Origin: Photobacterium obscurum
Lineage (GTDB): Bacteria > Pseudomonadota > Gammaproteobacteria > Enterobacterales > Vibrionaceae
Direction: 5' to 3'
Length of the DNA: 64,000 nucleotides
Assembly (NCBI RefSeq): GCF_026191635.1
Contig: NZ_JAKRRW010000008.1
Coordinates: 62,001 to 126,000, forward strand
The first letter of the stretch is position 1; every line of letters starts with the position of its first letter. A model generated the notes under the pieces. That model was not told where the DNA came from and did no database searches. It worked only from the letters and a program-made list of their open reading frames with translations. Of this stretch, positions 8,009-17,702 are shown one piece after another. The position numbers and the translations under genes are program-made.

Positions 8009-9529
8009 ATGACGGTAGCAACAACTGAGGTTTTGGATTTAATTGTCGTTGGTGGTGGGATCAACGGGGCCGGTATTGCTGCTGACGCATCTGGTCGCGG
8101 CCTGAGTGTCGGCTTGTTTGAGGCCAGTGATTTTGCGTCCGCGACGTCATCGGCCAGCTCGAAACTGATCCATGGCGGGTTACGCTACCTTGAGCACTAT
8201 GAATTCCGTTTGGTTGGTGAGGCATTGGCAGAGCGCGAAGTGCTGCTACGAAAAATTCCGCATATTGCCCGTCCAATGCGCTTTCGCCTGCCACACCGTC
8301 CGCACCTGCGCCCGGCCTGGATGATCCGTGCCGGCCTGTTCCTCTATGATCACTTGGGTAAGCGCACCACACTGCCAGCCAGCCAGGGGCTGAAGTTCGG
8401 CCAAGATTCCGTATTGATACCGGAAATCACCAAAGGGTTTGAGTATTCTGACTGTTGGGTCGACGATGCTCGTCTGGTCGTGCTTAATGCGATGGAAGTG
8501 GCTGCCCGTGGGGGCGAGGTGCGCAATCGCTGTAAAGTGGAAAAAGCGATACAGGAAGACGGGCTGTGGCGTGTGACCGTACGAGATACGCTGAGCGGTG
8601 AAACCTTTGAACGTAAGGCCCGTGCCTTGGTCAATGCTGCTGGCCCTTGGGTGAAGGCTTTCTACGACCAGAGCCTGGAAGCTAAGTCCCCACGTAATAT
8701 TCGCTTAATCAAAGGCTCTCACATAGTGGTTCCGCGAGTCCACGACCAGCCACAGGCCTATATTCTGCAAAATGAAGATAACCGAATTGTGTTTGTGATC
8801 CCCTATCTTGACCGTTTCTCGATTATCGGTACAACGGATGTGGAATATCAGGGCGATCCGCGTGAGGTAGCGATAGATGACAAAGAAATCAGCTACTTGC
8901 TAGAGGTTTACAATAACCACTTCACCAAGAAGCTGGAGCGTCAGGATGTGGTCTGGACTTACAGTGGGGTAAGGCCGCTCTGTGATGACGAATCGGACTC
9001 ACCGCAGGCGATCACCCGAGACTATACTCTGGAGTTGCAGCAACAAGGCACCGAAGCACCAATACTGTCGATTTTTGGTGGCAAGTTGACGACGTACCGT
9101 AAGTTGGCTGAGGCGGCCATGACCAAGCTGGCGCCATTCTTCCCGCATATGGGAGCGCCGTGGACCGCAGAGGCCTACCTGCCGGGCGGAGAGGCGGACT
9201 TCGATGGCACTAAGCTCGCGTCTCACCTGCAGCAACAGTGTCCGTGGCTGTCGCGCTTAACGGTTGAGAGGCTGGCTACTAACTATGGCAGCTATGCGCT
9301 TAAATTGCTTGATGGCATGAACACGGAGTCGGATATGGGGCAGCATTTCGGCGAAGGACTCTATGCCCTTGAGCTGGATTATTTGATTGAGCATGAATTT
9401 GTGCAGCTGGCCGAAGATGCCTTGTGGCGCCGGAGTAAGCTCGGCCTGTATTTGAGTGCGGAGCAGCAGAAAGCGGTGGCGGATTATATTGCGGTAAAGT
9501 CTCAGTCGCAGCCAGCGGCGGCTGCGTAA
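8009..9529 (+). CDS. glpD: Aerobic glycerol-3-phosphate dehydrogenase GlpD
   Basis: Peripheral inner-membrane flavoprotein oxidising glycerol-3-phosphate to dihydroxyacetone phosphate and passing electrons to ubiquinone. It has 506 residues (E. coli 501). The FAD-binding motif VVGGGINGAGIA is near residues 13-24, followed by SSKLIHGGLRYLE and the C-terminal helical domain. TGAGGT lies before the ATG. The 212-base leader holds the glpR terminator and two GlpR operators, so the gene forms its own transcription unit ending at the hairpin at 9554. An Ala/Gln-rich tail closes the protein. Confidence 0.97.
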   Translation: MTVATTEVLDLIVVGGGINGAGIAADASGRGLSVGLFEASDFASATSSASSKLIHGGLRYLEHYEFRLVGEALAEREVLLRKIPHIARPMRFRLPHRPHLRPAWMIRAGLFLYDHLGKRTTLPASQGLKFGQDSVLIPEITKGFEYSDCWVDDARLVVLNAMEVAARGGEVRNRCKVEKAIQEDGLWRVTVRDTLSGETFERKARALVNAAGPWVKAFYDQSLEAKSPRNIRLIKGSHIVVPRVHDQPQAYILQNEDNRIVFVIPYLDRFSIIGTTDVEYQGDPREVAIDDKEISYLLEVYNNHFTKKLERQDVVWTYSGVRPLCDDESDSPQAITRDYTLELQQQGTEAPILSIFGGKLTTYRKLAEAAMTKLAPFFPHMGAPWTAEAYLPGGEADFDGTKLASHLQQQCPWLSRLTVERLATNYGSYALKLLDGMNTESDMGQHFGEGLYALELDYLIEHEFVQLAEDALWRRSKLGLYLSAEQQKAVADYIAVKSQSQPAAAA

Positions 9530-9553
9530 AAGCCACGCGTTGCTGAGTTAACG

Positions 9554-9581
9554 AAAAAGGCGCCCATCAGGCGCCTTTTTT
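9554..9581. terminator. Bidirectional terminator between glpD and the FliL-like gene
   Basis: Perfect 11-bp inverted repeat AAAAAGGCGCC (9554-9564) and GGCGCCTTTTT (9570-9580) around a CATCA loop. T-runs on both strands allow it to end glpD and the convergent minus-strand gene. Confidence 0.93.
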
Positions 9582-9597
9582 GATCGCCAAGCGGTGA

Positions 9598-10023
9598 TCA
9601 CTGATAGAGGTATTTGGTAAATAACAGCTCGGTCAGGATTTTTTGGTTGGTTTCGGCAATCAGCAGCTCATTGACCTTATTAAGGCAGAGCTGGCGAACT
9701 TCTTCACGGCCTGCCAGGGATTTAATCCTGGCCTCTGGCTGCTGGCCGATGATGTTGATGATAGCATCACGGATCAGTGGAGCATGATGCTCGACCTGCT
9801 GAATGAGGTCGGGATCGGCCACCATAAGGTCGACCTGCAGCCGCAGGTATCCAATCCTCTTACCCTGGGTGACATAGTTGGTCGTGATGTCGGGCTCGAG
9901 GGTGTAATAAGTGTATTGTGGTGTCGCCATGGCTGCATCTTCCGCTGCGGCATAATTGGGGGCCAGCAGGGCGGCAAAAAGCAGGGTAAAGCCAAAGATT
10001 GTCGGTTTCATTATTACACTCAT
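9598..10023 (-). CDS. FliL-like exported protein
   Basis: The 141-residue product has an N-terminal signal-like segment (MKPTIFGFTLLFAALLAPNYAAA) and then a domain resembling the periplasmic part of FliL, a flagellar basal-body-associated protein: YTLEPDITTNYV, YLRLQVDLMV, and HAPLIRDAIINIIGQQ. It stands alone, away from flagellar genes, and is convergent with glpD. In FliL a membrane anchor precedes this domain; here the hydrophobic segment ends in AAA and may be cleaved. The ATG at 10011 (MKPTIFG) is an equally good start. The molecular role is unknown. Confidence 0.75.
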   Translation of the reverse strand: MSVIMKPTIFGFTLLFAALLAPNYAAAEDAAMATPQYTYYTLEPDITTNYVTQGKRIGYLRLQVDLMVADPDLIQQVEHHAPLIRDAIINIIGQQPEARIKSLAGREEVRQLCLNKVNELLIAETNQKILTELLFTKYLYQ

Positions 10024-10180
10024 GGATTTACAGCCTTTTCAGGCAATGAATTGCGTTCTTTCGATCGTAACGATATTCGTACCCGTTACAGCTTGCTACA
10101 ATAGTGTTTCTTCATGGTAATAAATTAACCGTAATCTACCAAGCCTTAGATGGCTATTTGGTGGAAGTTTTATTGGAAAA

Positions 10181-10729
10181 ATGTCGAAATTCAAGCAGTT
10201 GTATAAACCCTTGCTGGATCGTGCCCAGTGGCAGGCACCAGAAGAAACAGCCGTTGAAGGGACTGAGTTTGGGCATTGGTTGCTTGAACCGGATTCATTG
10301 TCGCGTCGTTTTCAGCGCCATTGTGACCACTTTACGGTGTCATTGATTGAGCAGTTAAAGATAGAAAAATCGCAGTTGCTGGACGATGAACGTGCCTTAA
10401 TTGGTGATGTAGACTGCCTGCTGCGTAAGGTTGTTCTGATGGGAGACGGCACACCTTGGGTGTTTGCCCGTACTCTTATCCCATTGCCGACACTGACTGG
10501 GCAGGAGAGTGACTTGGAGCAGCTCGGTGAAATGCCGCTGGGTTTTCGGGTATTTACCGATCGCAGTGCTCGACGTGATGCATTGGTGGTGGCGAATGTG
10601 GGATCGGACGACAGGCCATTGTGGGCCCGCCGCTCCCGATTATGGATCAATGAAAAACCCCTGCTGGTGGCAGAGCTGTTTTTAGAGGATGCACCGGTGT
10701 ATGCAAAGGAGAGTCAAAGTTGGAAATGA
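10181..10729 (+). CDS. ubiC: Chorismate pyruvate-lyase UbiC
   Basis: Removes pyruvate from chorismate to give 4-hydroxybenzoate, the first committed step of ubiquinone synthesis. It has 182 residues. The central region with [17 protein letters not shown] and the later PLGFRVFTD are typical of the family, which uses a conserved arginine in this stretch. The 3' end overlaps the start of ubiA, so the first two ubiquinone steps are translationally coupled, as in E. coli. Confidence 0.93.
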   Translation: MSKFKQLYKPLLDRAQWQAPEETAVEGTEFGHWLLEPDSLSRRFQRHCDHFTVSLIEQLKIEKSQLLDDERALIGDVDCLLRKVVLMGDGTPWVFARTLIPLPTLTGQESDLEQLGEMPLGFRVFTDRSARRDALVVANVGSDDRPLWARRSRLWINEKPLLVAELFLEDAPVYAKESQSWK

Positions 10730-11580
10730 CCAAAGCCAAAGCCTATTGGCAGTTAGCGCGATTTGATCGCCCGATCGGCAGTTTGTTGCTGCTTTGGCCA
10801 ACGTTATGGGCATTATTTCTGGCTGCTGACGGTTTTCCTGATCCCCAGGTCTTGGTGGTGTTTGTACTTGGCGTGATCTTTATGCGGGCGGCCGGGTGCG
10901 TGATTAACGACTTTGCCGATCGTAACTTTGACGGCCATGTTAAGCGTACAGCCCAGCGTCCTATGCCGTCGGGCAGGATCTCTGAACGTGAAGCGCTTGG
11001 GCTGTTCGGCCTACTGGTGCTGGTTTCTTTTTTGCTGGTGCTGACCATGAATACCCTGACCATCATGCTATCGGTGGTCGGCTTGCTGCTGGCAGCGGCT
11101 TATCCGTTCATGAAACGCTATACCCACTTGCCTCAGTTGGTTTTGGGGATGGCATTTGGCTGGTCAATCCCGATGGCGTATGCGGCACAGGCCGGTGAGC
11201 TGCCCGTAACAGCCTGGTTGTTGTTTGTTGCCAATATTTTGTGGACGATTGCCTATGATACCCAGTATGCGATGGTCGACCGTGACGATGATGTGAAGGT
11301 CGGGATCAAGTCTACGGCGATCCTGTTCGGGCGTTTTGACAAAATTATTATCGGCTTACTACAGCTGGCGGCACTGGTTGTACTGATTTCGATTGGCGCG
11401 GTACTGGCATTGCCCCAGATTTACTTCTGGTTCCTGCTGGCAGCGGCGGCGTTGTTTGTCTACCAGCAGATGCTGATCCGCGGCCGCGAACGCGAGCCCT
11501 GCTTCAAGGCATTTCTCAATAACAACTATGTTGGGATGTTGGTCTGCCTCGGTATGGTCGCCAGTGTCTGCCTGAACTGA
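10720..11580 (+). CDS. ubiA: 4-hydroxybenzoate polyprenyltransferase UbiA
   Basis: Inner-membrane enzyme attaching the octaprenyl chain to 4-hydroxybenzoate. The 286 residues contain about eight or nine membrane helices and both Asp-rich Mg-diphosphate motifs: [15 protein letters not shown] and [12 protein letters not shown]. The TTG at 10720 is annotated because GGAG at 10708-10711 is eight bases upstream; an ATG at 10726 forms an ATGA overlap with the ubiC stop and is the main alternative, two codons shorter. UbiC supplies its substrate. Confidence 0.95.
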   Translation: MEMTKAKAYWQLARFDRPIGSLLLLWPTLWALFLAADGFPDPQVLVVFVLGVIFMRAAGCVINDFADRNFDGHVKRTAQRPMPSGRISEREALGLFGLLVLVSFLLVLTMNTLTIMLSVVGLLLAAAYPFMKRYTHLPQLVLGMAFGWSIPMAYAAQAGELPVTAWLLFVANILWTIAYDTQYAMVDRDDDVKVGIKSTAILFGRFDKIIIGLLQLAALVVLISIGAVLALPQIYFWFLLAAAALFVYQQMLIRGREREPCFKAFLNNNYVGMLVCLGMVASVCLN

Positions 11581-11600
11581 TCACGGTTAATGAAGACGAG

Positions 11601-11627
11601 AAAAAGCGCCTGAGGGCGCTTTTTTTG
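11601..11627 (+). terminator. Intrinsic terminator of ubiCA
   Basis: AAAAAGCGCC (11601-11610) pairs with GGCGCTTTTT (11615-11624) around TGAG, with a T-run. The following stretch to about 11860 has no gene, promoter or structure I can support. Confidence 0.92.
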
Positions 11628-11860
11628 CCTCTGTCGACTGGGTTGTTTGGTCGCTGGTAACTGATGAGGCTTTTGACCTCCTGTAAGCGAAAAGCTGTAC
11701 AAGCTGTTTGATATGATGGCGCAGAACTTGACGCTTCCAAGTAATTGTCTTTTGTAACAGTGGTTTAGCTTATTTTTTATATGGTTGTACAGGTTTGCGA
11801 GCTATTGGTTACCTATAGTCCAAAAGCTGCACTGGCTGCCTAACAACGGTTTGCAGATAT

Positions 11861-11892
11861 AAAAAAGCTGGCTCTTAACAGAGCCAGCTTTT
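11861..11892 (-). terminator. Intrinsic terminator of plsB
   Basis: Perfect 12-bp inverted repeat AAAAGCTGGCTC (11863-11874) and GAGCCAGCTTTT (11881-11892). On the minus strand the stem is followed by six T residues, so it ends plsB after the heptamer array. Confidence 0.9.
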
Positions 11893-11897
11893 AGCCT

Positions 11898-11974
11898 TTC
11901 TAGGTTCTAGGTTCTAGGTTCTAGGTTCTAGGTTCTAGGTTCTAGGTTCTAGGTTCTAGGTTCTAGGTTCTAGG
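11898..11974. repeat. Heptamer tandem repeat, 11 exact copies of TTCTAGG
   Basis: Eleven uninterrupted identical 7-bp units (CCTAGAA on the minus strand) fill 77 bases. The plsB stop codon TAG (11970-11972) lies inside the last unit, and the plsB terminator begins only six bases beyond the other end. Exact identity of all copies suggests recent slippage expansion. A length of seven is not a multiple of three, but the array is outside the reading frame, so copy number changes would alter the 3' untranslated region rather than the protein. Confidence 0.97.
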
Positions 11975-14420
11975 CGCTAGGATTGATATCTTCGCTCTTG
12001 TCTTCTCGGTTCATCACGGCCTGGATAGTCAGTTTCACTTCCGGAGAAACCAATGCTGCCAGTAGTTCGGCCAGTGTTTCAACCGGGCGAGAAACGGCAT
12101 GACATTCATCATTGAGGTAGCCTTCGCTGCGCAGGGTTTTGACCAAGGTAGCAAATACCCCTTTGTCGAAGAACTCAGGTGCGTTGATACCGTGCAGGCG
12201 ACTCAGGCGCTGGGCCATCATCTGGCTCTGCTGTTCTAGATCGCTCTTCATCAGTTGCGGCTCGGAGCGTAGCAAGGTCAGAGCAATTGCGTAGCGCTGC
12301 AATGTCTCGGAGATGGTACGGGCCAGTAGCTGCAATGGGCCGATGCGGGCATTGTTCAATGCAATATATTCACCGTCATTCAGCAGAAGACGCTGACGGA
12401 TCAGCTCGTCGATTTGGGCATCAATTGCCGCCTTCAGATCCTCTTTCTCGTAGCGCAGGAACAGCTCGGCTTTGAGGAACGGGTACAGCAACTCGACTTG
12501 TTCGTGGATAGCTGCCACGCTTAGACGCTGATGCTGAACCACGATATGGGCAATCAATGACGGCAACGCAAACAAATGAATAATATTGTTGCGATAGTAG
12601 GTCATCAGGATCGATTGCTGGCGGTTCAGCGAGATGATCTCGCCCAGGCTGTCACGCTCGACGACGAACTTGTCCATTTCTATTGCATGGCTGACCAGCG
12701 TCGCCGCATCTTCTTCCGGCATTGTGCATTGGTCTGAGTAAGGCACGTTGCGCAGCAACTGCAGGTAGCAGTCCATTTGCTGCTCAAGCTCTTCTCGGCT
12801 CAGGGCACGCTGGCGTGAGGATAGCAGTGCCAGGGCACATAGGGTCAGTGCATTGGTCGCCGCGGCATCGTTGATATGGGTCATCATCTTGTTAGCCAAG
12901 TCATTGACCACCGGGCTAAGCCATTGCGGGCGCTGCGGTTCAATTGGATCGATGTCTTTATGCCATTCAGGAGCATGGTCGTTGAGGTAGTGGTTCAGCG
13001 AAATAGGCTCACCGAAGTTCACATAACCCTGACCGAGGTTGCGCAGTTTGCGTAGGGTACGCAGCACCTGGCCGACGTTTTCCTTTTCCTTGCGCTTGCC
13101 GCGTAGCTCATTGGCATAGGTGGCCACTTCCATCACATGTTCGTAGCCGATATAGACAGGAACCAGAGTGACCGGACGGTTCAGGCCGCGCAGCATCGCC
13201 TGGATGGTCATGGACAGCATCCCGGTTTTCGCCGGCAGCAGGCGACCGGTACGGGAGCGCCCACCTTCACTGAAGTATTCTACCGAATAGCCTTTGGCAA
13301 ACAGCTCGGACAGGTATTCACGGAACACCGTCGAGTACAGGCGGTTGCCCTTGAAGCTACGGCGGATGAAGAACGCGCCGCCACGACGGAAAATGGGTCC
13401 GGCCGGGAAGAAGTTCAGGTTGATACCGGCTGCAATATGCGGCGGTACCAGGCCTTCGCGGTACAAGACGTAGGACAGCAGCAAGTAGTCCATGTGGCTG
13501 CGGTGGCAGGGAACGTAGACAATTTCGTGGCCATCTTGCGCCAGTTTGCGTACCCGCTGGGCATTATGGATGTTCAGCCCCTGGTAGAGCTTGTTCCATA
13601 GCCAGCCGAGGAAACGCTCGCCGCGCTTGATCAGTGAATAGGAGAAGTCGGCTGCAATCTCTTCCATCATATCAATGGCTTCTTTGCGCACTTTCTCGAT
13701 CGGTACGTCACGGCTTTGGGCTTCTTCCGCCACGACTTTTTCGATGGCTTTGGAGGCCAGCAGTCGCTTGAACAGGACTTGGCGATCCGGCAGTTTCGGA
13801 CCGGAAGCCGCCAGTTGCTGACGCGAGAAGTGGATTTTGGCTACGCGAGCCAGTTTGTGGGCGATAGAGTCGTCGGTACCGTGGTGATCGGCCATATAGC
13901 GCAGCGACACGGTCGGGCTCAGGCGTACCATACAGTCCCGGCCATGCCCCAGAATGGTAAAGAACTTTTCTGGACCATTGAGCGGACGCAGGACTGGTTT
14001 GTGGTTCTCTTCCTTGCCGGGTTTTCTGCCCCAGAGGATGGAAGCCGGGACGACCTGGATATCGAGCTCGCAGTCTTGCTTGTGCTGCTCCAGCAGGGCA
14101 GTAAACAGCTCGATGGATTCTTGCGGAAGCTCGCCGTCGGAACCGAACACACTAGGGCCATCGGAAATATACACATAGCGAACATAGGATTTGCCGCCCA
14201 CTTCCAATGGCGACAATGGATCAGGCAGCCCCAACTCTTGGGTACTGCTGCGCAATGTCATCAAATCGGTATTAGAGCGAAACGGCAGGATATAAATAAT
14301 CGGTCGTTCTAAATCTAATTCCAGATCTGCCATGGGATCAGAGGGAATTGAATGGGTTTTAACCAGCAGAGAAAGCGGCAAATTCAATAATTTTTGATAG
14401 ATTTTCTGCCAACTTGACAT
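11970..14420 (-). CDS. plsB: Glycerol-3-phosphate acyltransferase PlsB
   Basis: Inner-membrane enzyme that acylates glycerol-3-phosphate at position 1, the first step of phospholipid synthesis. The ATG at 14420 is chosen because the protein then begins [17 protein letters not shown] as in E. coli PlsB; an upstream TTG at 14456 would add 12 residues. It has 816 residues (E. coli 807). The acyltransferase motif [12 protein letters not shown] and the later [11 protein letters not shown] are intact. It is divergent from lexA. The 3' end runs straight into the CTAG heptamer array. Confidence 0.96.
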   Translation of the reverse strand: MSSWQKIYQKLLNLPLSLLVKTHSIPSDPMADLELDLERPIIYILPFRSNTDLMTLRSSTQELGLPDPLSPLEVGGKSYVRYVYISDGPSVFGSDGELPQESIELFTALLEQHKQDCELDIQVVPASILWGRKPGKEENHKPVLRPLNGPEKFFTILGHGRDCMVRLSPTVSLRYMADHHGTDDSIAHKLARVAKIHFSRQQLAASGPKLPDRQVLFKRLLASKAIEKVVAEEAQSRDVPIEKVRKEAIDMMEEIAADFSYSLIKRGERFLGWLWNKLYQGLNIHNAQRVRKLAQDGHEIVYVPCHRSHMDYLLLSYVLYREGLVPPHIAAGINLNFFPAGPIFRRGGAFFIRRSFKGNRLYSTVFREYLSELFAKGYSVEYFSEGGRSRTGRLLPAKTGMLSMTIQAMLRGLNRPVTLVPVYIGYEHVMEVATYANELRGKRKEKENVGQVLRTLRKLRNLGQGYVNFGEPISLNHYLNDHAPEWHKDIDPIEPQRPQWLSPVVNDLANKMMTHINDAAATNALTLCALALLSSRQRALSREELEQQMDCYLQLLRNVPYSDQCTMPEEDAATLVSHAIEMDKFVVERDSLGEIISLNRQQSILMTYYRNNIIHLFALPSLIAHIVVQHQRLSVAAIHEQVELLYPFLKAELFLRYEKEDLKAAIDAQIDELIRQRLLLNDGEYIALNNARIGPLQLLARTISETLQRYAIALTLLRSEPQLMKSDLEQQSQMMAQRLSRLHGINAPEFFDKGVFATLVKTLRSEGYLNDECHAVSRPVETLAELLAALVSPEVKLTIQAVMNREDKSEDINPSA

Positions 14421-14681
14421 GTCTTTAACTAGCCTCGAATTCTTAATGCGTCGCAAGGATAGCAGAAAATGCGCGGCGTTTTGCAGCGAAATGCCACATA
14501 CTTGCGGTTAAATATCATTTTGAATGATGTTTTCCACTAACTAATTGTTGTTGAGAGAAGCGTTATTTGATTATTTAGCTTGTTTGCAGATTTATGCCAT
14601 TTGGTGGGAGACATGCGTAATAGGCTTGTGCCGGTAATTGAATCCAAGCTATGGGAAATTGCTCTTTTCGTAAACAATGCC

Positions 14682-14710
14682 TTTTCAAGCTGGTTAACAC
14701 TGGATATACT
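14682..14710 (+). promoter_or_regulatory. lexA promoter
   Basis: TTTTCA (14682-14687) and TATACT (14705-14710) are 17 bases apart. The -10 hexamer lies inside the first SOS box, which explains repression by LexA. The rest of the 323-base plsB-lexA interval shows no gene. Confidence 0.6.
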
Positions 14711-14717
14711 CACAGTG
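14698..14717. promoter_or_regulatory. SOS box 1 (LexA operator)
   Basis: ACTG-GATATACTCA-CAGT fits the LexA consensus (CTGT-N8-ACAG) with one mismatch in the left arm. It ends immediately before the second box. Confidence 0.85.
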
Positions 14718-14737
14718 AACTGTATAAAAAGACAGGG
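14718..14737. promoter_or_regulatory. SOS box 2 (LexA operator)
   Basis: CTGT (14720-14723), eight bases, ACAG (14732-14735): an exact CTGT-N8-ACAG core. It ends seven bases before the lexA start and overlaps its leader. Tandem SOS boxes are the known autoregulatory arrangement of lexA. Confidence 0.9.
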
Positions 14738-14743
14738 TGAGTC

Positions 14744-15364
14744 ATGAAACCGTTAACGCCGCGCCAACAAGAAGTCTTTGATTTGATCAAAGCAAAAATT
14801 GAAGATTCTGGAATGCCGCCAACACGCGCAGAAATTGCCCGTGAACTCGGTTTCCGCTCTGCCAATGCTGCTGAAGAGCACCTGAAAGCATTAGCCCGTA
14901 AAGAAGTGATTGAGATAATTCCGGGGGCCTCGCGGGGAATTCGCCTGTTGCTCAATAATGATGAGCAGGAAGAGCAGGGGCTGCCGTTGATCGGCCAGGT
15001 TGCTGCCGGCGAGCCGATTCTGGCCCAGGAACATGTGGAAACCCACTATGAGGTGGATCCGACGCTGTTTAAACCGCGTGCTGATTTTCTGCTGCGGGTC
15101 AACGGCATGAGTATGAAAGACATCGGTATTATGGATGGCGACCTATTGGCCGTGCACAAAACGCAGGATGTCCATAATGGCCAGGTGGTGGTAGCCCGTG
15201 TTGAGGATGATGTCACCGTGAAGCGCCTGGAGAAAAAAGGCTCCCAGGTTCTGCTGCATGCCGAAAATGAAGAGTTTGAGCCGATTGTCGTTGATCTTAA
15301 CCATCAGCATTTGTCCATTGAGGGGATTGCTGTCGGGGTGATCCGTAACGCTGACTGGATGTGA
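14744..15364 (+). CDS. lexA: SOS response repressor LexA
   Basis: Transcriptional repressor of DNA-damage genes that cleaves itself when RecA filaments form. It has 206 residues (E. coli 202). The winged helix-turn-helix covers the first 70 residues ([20 protein letters not shown]). The self-cleavage site is Ala88-Gly89 in QVAAGEP, and the catalytic pair is Ser123 (GMSMKD) and Lys160 (TVK). Two SOS boxes precede it. In E. coli dinF follows lexA; here a methyltransferase gene and the oxidase cluster come between. Confidence 0.98.
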   Translation: MKPLTPRQQEVFDLIKAKIEDSGMPPTRAEIARELGFRSANAAEEHLKALARKEVIEIIPGASRGIRLLLNNDEQEEQGLPLIGQVAAGEPILAQEHVETHYEVDPTLFKPRADFLLRVNGMSMKDIGIMDGDLLAVHKTQDVHNGQVVVARVEDDVTVKRLEKKGSQVLLHAENEEFEPIVVDLNHQHLSIEGIAVGVIRNADWM

Positions 15365-15420
15365 TCTTGCTGACGTCGGTTATTTCTCCTGGTCGATAGT
15401 CTCATCCATTATTGCCGGCT

Positions 15421-15453
15421 ACACCAAGTTGTCTTTTGGTGTGGAATTTTTTT
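15421..15453 (+). terminator. Intrinsic terminator of lexA
   Basis: ACACCAA (15421-15427) pairs with TTGGTGT (15436-15442) around an eight-base loop, followed by GGAA and seven T residues. It separates lexA from the Fur-box promoter region of the next gene. Confidence 0.7.
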
Positions 15454-15459
15454 GCAAAA

Positions 15460-15478
15460 GTTAATGATAGTCATTATC
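15460..15478. promoter_or_regulatory. Fur box
   Basis: The 19 bases from 15460 match 17 positions of the E. coli Fur consensus GATAATGATAATCATTATC. The site lies 28 bases before the ribosome-site-supported start of the methyltransferase gene, so iron repression of that gene is predicted. Confidence 0.85.
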
Positions 15479-15506
15479 ATCTATCCATCATCATATGGAG
15501 GTGATA

Positions 15507-16304
15507 ATGACTAATTCTTCCCGCTACCATATCCCTTCTGCCTTGCTTCAGCCGTTATGGCTGCGCAGCCGCGAAAGCCTGGCGGATGACCGCCTGATTT
15601 ATGATCCCGTTGCTGCCGCGGCCTGCGGCCAGTGTCATCTCAAGCCTGACTGCTTGTCGGGGAACGTAACGGAGCGCCAGTTGCTCCATGCCACCCTGAC
15701 GCTGCAATGTGATCGCCAGGTACAGCACTTTTTACGCCGCCATCCCAACGGCTGGATCATTAATGTAGGAGCTGGCCTCGATACCCGCTTTTACCGTCTT
15801 GATAATGGCCGCTGCCGTTGGTTTGAACTCGATACCGATGAAAATTTGCTATGGCGTGAGCGCCTGTTTCACCGTAATGAACGCTATACCATGCGTCCGG
15901 GCGCGGTAACGGATCTGTCATGGTTAAAGTCCCTGCCGGTAATGCATAATGCGCCGGTGTTATTGTTGTGCGATCAGGCTCTGCTGCAGTGTGACAGCAG
16001 CGAGGTGGCCAATTTCATCCAACGTATTGGCTGTCATTTCACGAAGGTCGAAGTGTGCCTGGCGATTGCGGGTGATCGCTGCGGAACGGCCATGGCGAAA
16101 AGAATGGGGGCGGGTGAGTATCGTCACGGCTTTAAAGACCCGGTACGGCAGGTATTGAGCTTGCTGCCGTGGGCCGAGTTGATCAGCAGCCACAGCCCTT
16201 TGGATAATCATTGCCCTCGCTGGCGTCCCTGGCAGCGTTGGATTGCAAAAATACCCAGCTTGAAATATCGCCTAACTCCTATTTTGGTACATATACAGCT
16301 GTAG
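15507..16304 (+). CDS. Fur-box-associated class I SAM methyltransferase (leucine carboxyl methyltransferase-like)
   Basis: The 265-residue protein carries the family signature INVGAGLDTRFYRL (residues 85-98), which forms the S-adenosylmethionine site, followed by an acidic ELD at 107-109; both are typical of the PPM1/LCMT-type family. An N-terminal CGQCHLKPDC motif (40-49) could bind a metal. The ATG at 15507 is favoured over 15495 because GGAGG (15497-15501) sits five bases before it and overlaps the earlier ATG. A strong Fur box precedes the gene. The methyl acceptor is unknown; a role in iron-limited metabolism is inferred from the operator only. Confidence 0.8.
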   Translation: MTNSSRYHIPSALLQPLWLRSRESLADDRLIYDPVAAAACGQCHLKPDCLSGNVTERQLLHATLTLQCDRQVQHFLRRHPNGWIINVGAGLDTRFYRLDNGRCRWFELDTDENLLWRERLFHRNERYTMRPGAVTDLSWLKSLPVMHNAPVLLLCDQALLQCDSSEVANFIQRIGCHFTKVEVCLAIAGDRCGTAMAKRMGAGEYRHGFKDPVRQVLSLLPWAELISSHSPLDNHCPRWRPWQRWIAKIPSLKYRLTPILVHIQL

Positions 16305-16536
16305 TTTTTCTAGCTTCCTTTTCTTGTCGCTACTTATAGCGGGCATATCGCAGCGAATGGTCTTTCCTGCGCTAGTTATTTTTCAAGGCAATTTATTGCT
16401 CATTCTTTCGATCCTGTCCTAAGTTAAATGTAAATAAAGTGTTAATCGCGTTTCACTTATTTGCCCATGCCTGACGCAAAAATAGTGGGAGATGGGGCTT
16501 TGAATTAACTCAGGAAGACGGAAAGGAGGGATCCGG

Positions 16537-17688
16537 GTGAAGATTCGCCAACTGATCTATGGGTTACTGATTGCTGCTGTGACGCTACCAGCGGCGGCTG
16601 AAACGGAAACGATGCGCCTGAATATGACAGAGGGAGTGACCGAAGTCAGTCAGCGTGTGTTTGATCTCCATATGACCATTCTCTATATCTGCGTTGCCAT
16701 CGGTATTGCGGTATTTGGGGTTATGTTCTGGGCTATCATTCACCACCGCAAGTCCAAAGGTGCCGTGGCAGCCTCTTTCCATGAAAGTACCAGGGTCGAA
16801 ATCCTCTGGACCATTATTCCTTTCATTATTCTTATCCTGATGGCGGTACCGGCCACCAACACCTTGCTGGCCATGGAAGATACCTCGAAATCCGACCTTA
16901 CGATTCAGATCACCGGCTCTCAATGGAAGTGGCACTATAGCTATTTCAACGAAGATGTTGAATTTTACTCTCTTTTAGCGACCACTACAGCTCAGATTGC
17001 CAATGAGCGAGATAAGCGGGAGACCTACCTGCTGGAAGTTGACCGGCCTCTGGTGTTGCCTGTCGGCCAGAAGGTGCGTTTTCTGATCACTTCGCAGGAT
17101 GTGATCCACTCGTGGTGGGTACCGGACTTTGCGGTAAAGAAAGATGCCAATCCCGGTTTTATCAACGAAGCCTGGACCCGGATCGACAAGCCGGGGATCT
17201 ATCGTGGTCAGTGTGCCGAGCTGTGCGGCAAGGATCATGGGTTTATGCCGATAGTGGTGATTGCCAAGCCGCAGGCGGAATACGAGCAATGGCTGCAGGT
17301 TACCAAAATCGCTCAGCAGCAAGCCTATGAAGAAGAGCAGCGTTTGCTGGCCATGCAGATGTCGATGGATGAGTTGATGGCGCTGGGCGAAACGGTCTAT
17401 AACACCCGGTGTGCGATGTGCCATCAGGTGAACGGCCAGGGTCTGCCCGGTGCGTTCCCGGGGCTGGCTGAACAGGGGGTCTCAATTGATCCGGCGAAGA
17501 AGCTGGAACATATCAGCGTTGTAGTACACGGCCGAAGCGGTACTGCTATGCAGGCGTTTGGTCCCCAGTTAAGTCTTAAGGAGCTGGCTGCCGTAGTGAC
17601 CTATGAGCGAAATGCCTGGGGGAACAATACCGGCGATACGGTCCAGGCAGCAGAAATACAAGCTGTCCTCAACGGTGAAGAGTTTTAA
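16537..17688 (+). CDS. coxB: Cytochrome c oxidase subunit II with fused cytochrome c domain (caa3 type)
   Basis: Receives electrons at the CuA centre of the haem-copper oxidase. GTG start with a near-perfect AAAGGAGG ribosome site. The 383 residues comprise a signal peptide (1-21), two membrane helices (about 45-68 and 88-110) and the CuA domain: His191, Cys226, Glu228, Cys230, His234 and Met237 are all present. A Glu/Gln-rich linker leads to a C-terminal haem c domain with CAMCH at 292-296. The fused cytochrome marks the caa3 subtype. First gene of the oxidase cluster; the 232 bases before it show no clear promoter. Confidence 0.96.
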   Translation: MKIRQLIYGLLIAAVTLPAAAETETMRLNMTEGVTEVSQRVFDLHMTILYICVAIGIAVFGVMFWAIIHHRKSKGAVAASFHESTRVEILWTIIPFIILILMAVPATNTLLAMEDTSKSDLTIQITGSQWKWHYSYFNEDVEFYSLLATTTAQIANERDKRETYLLEVDRPLVLPVGQKVRFLITSQDVIHSWWVPDFAVKKDANPGFINEAWTRIDKPGIYRGQCAELCGKDHGFMPIVVIAKPQAEYEQWLQVTKIAQQQAYEEEQRLLAMQMSMDELMALGETVYNTRCAMCHQVNGQGLPGAFPGLAEQGVSIDPAKKLEHISVVVHGRSGTAMQAFGPQLSLKELAAVVTYERNAWGNNTGDTVQAAEIQAVLNGEEF

Positions 17689-17702
17689 GGGAGAGTGAGA
17701 GA

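Noticed and set aside
11898..11974. Possible CRISPR-like array
   Set aside because: The units are seven bases with no spacers, so it is a simple tandem repeat.
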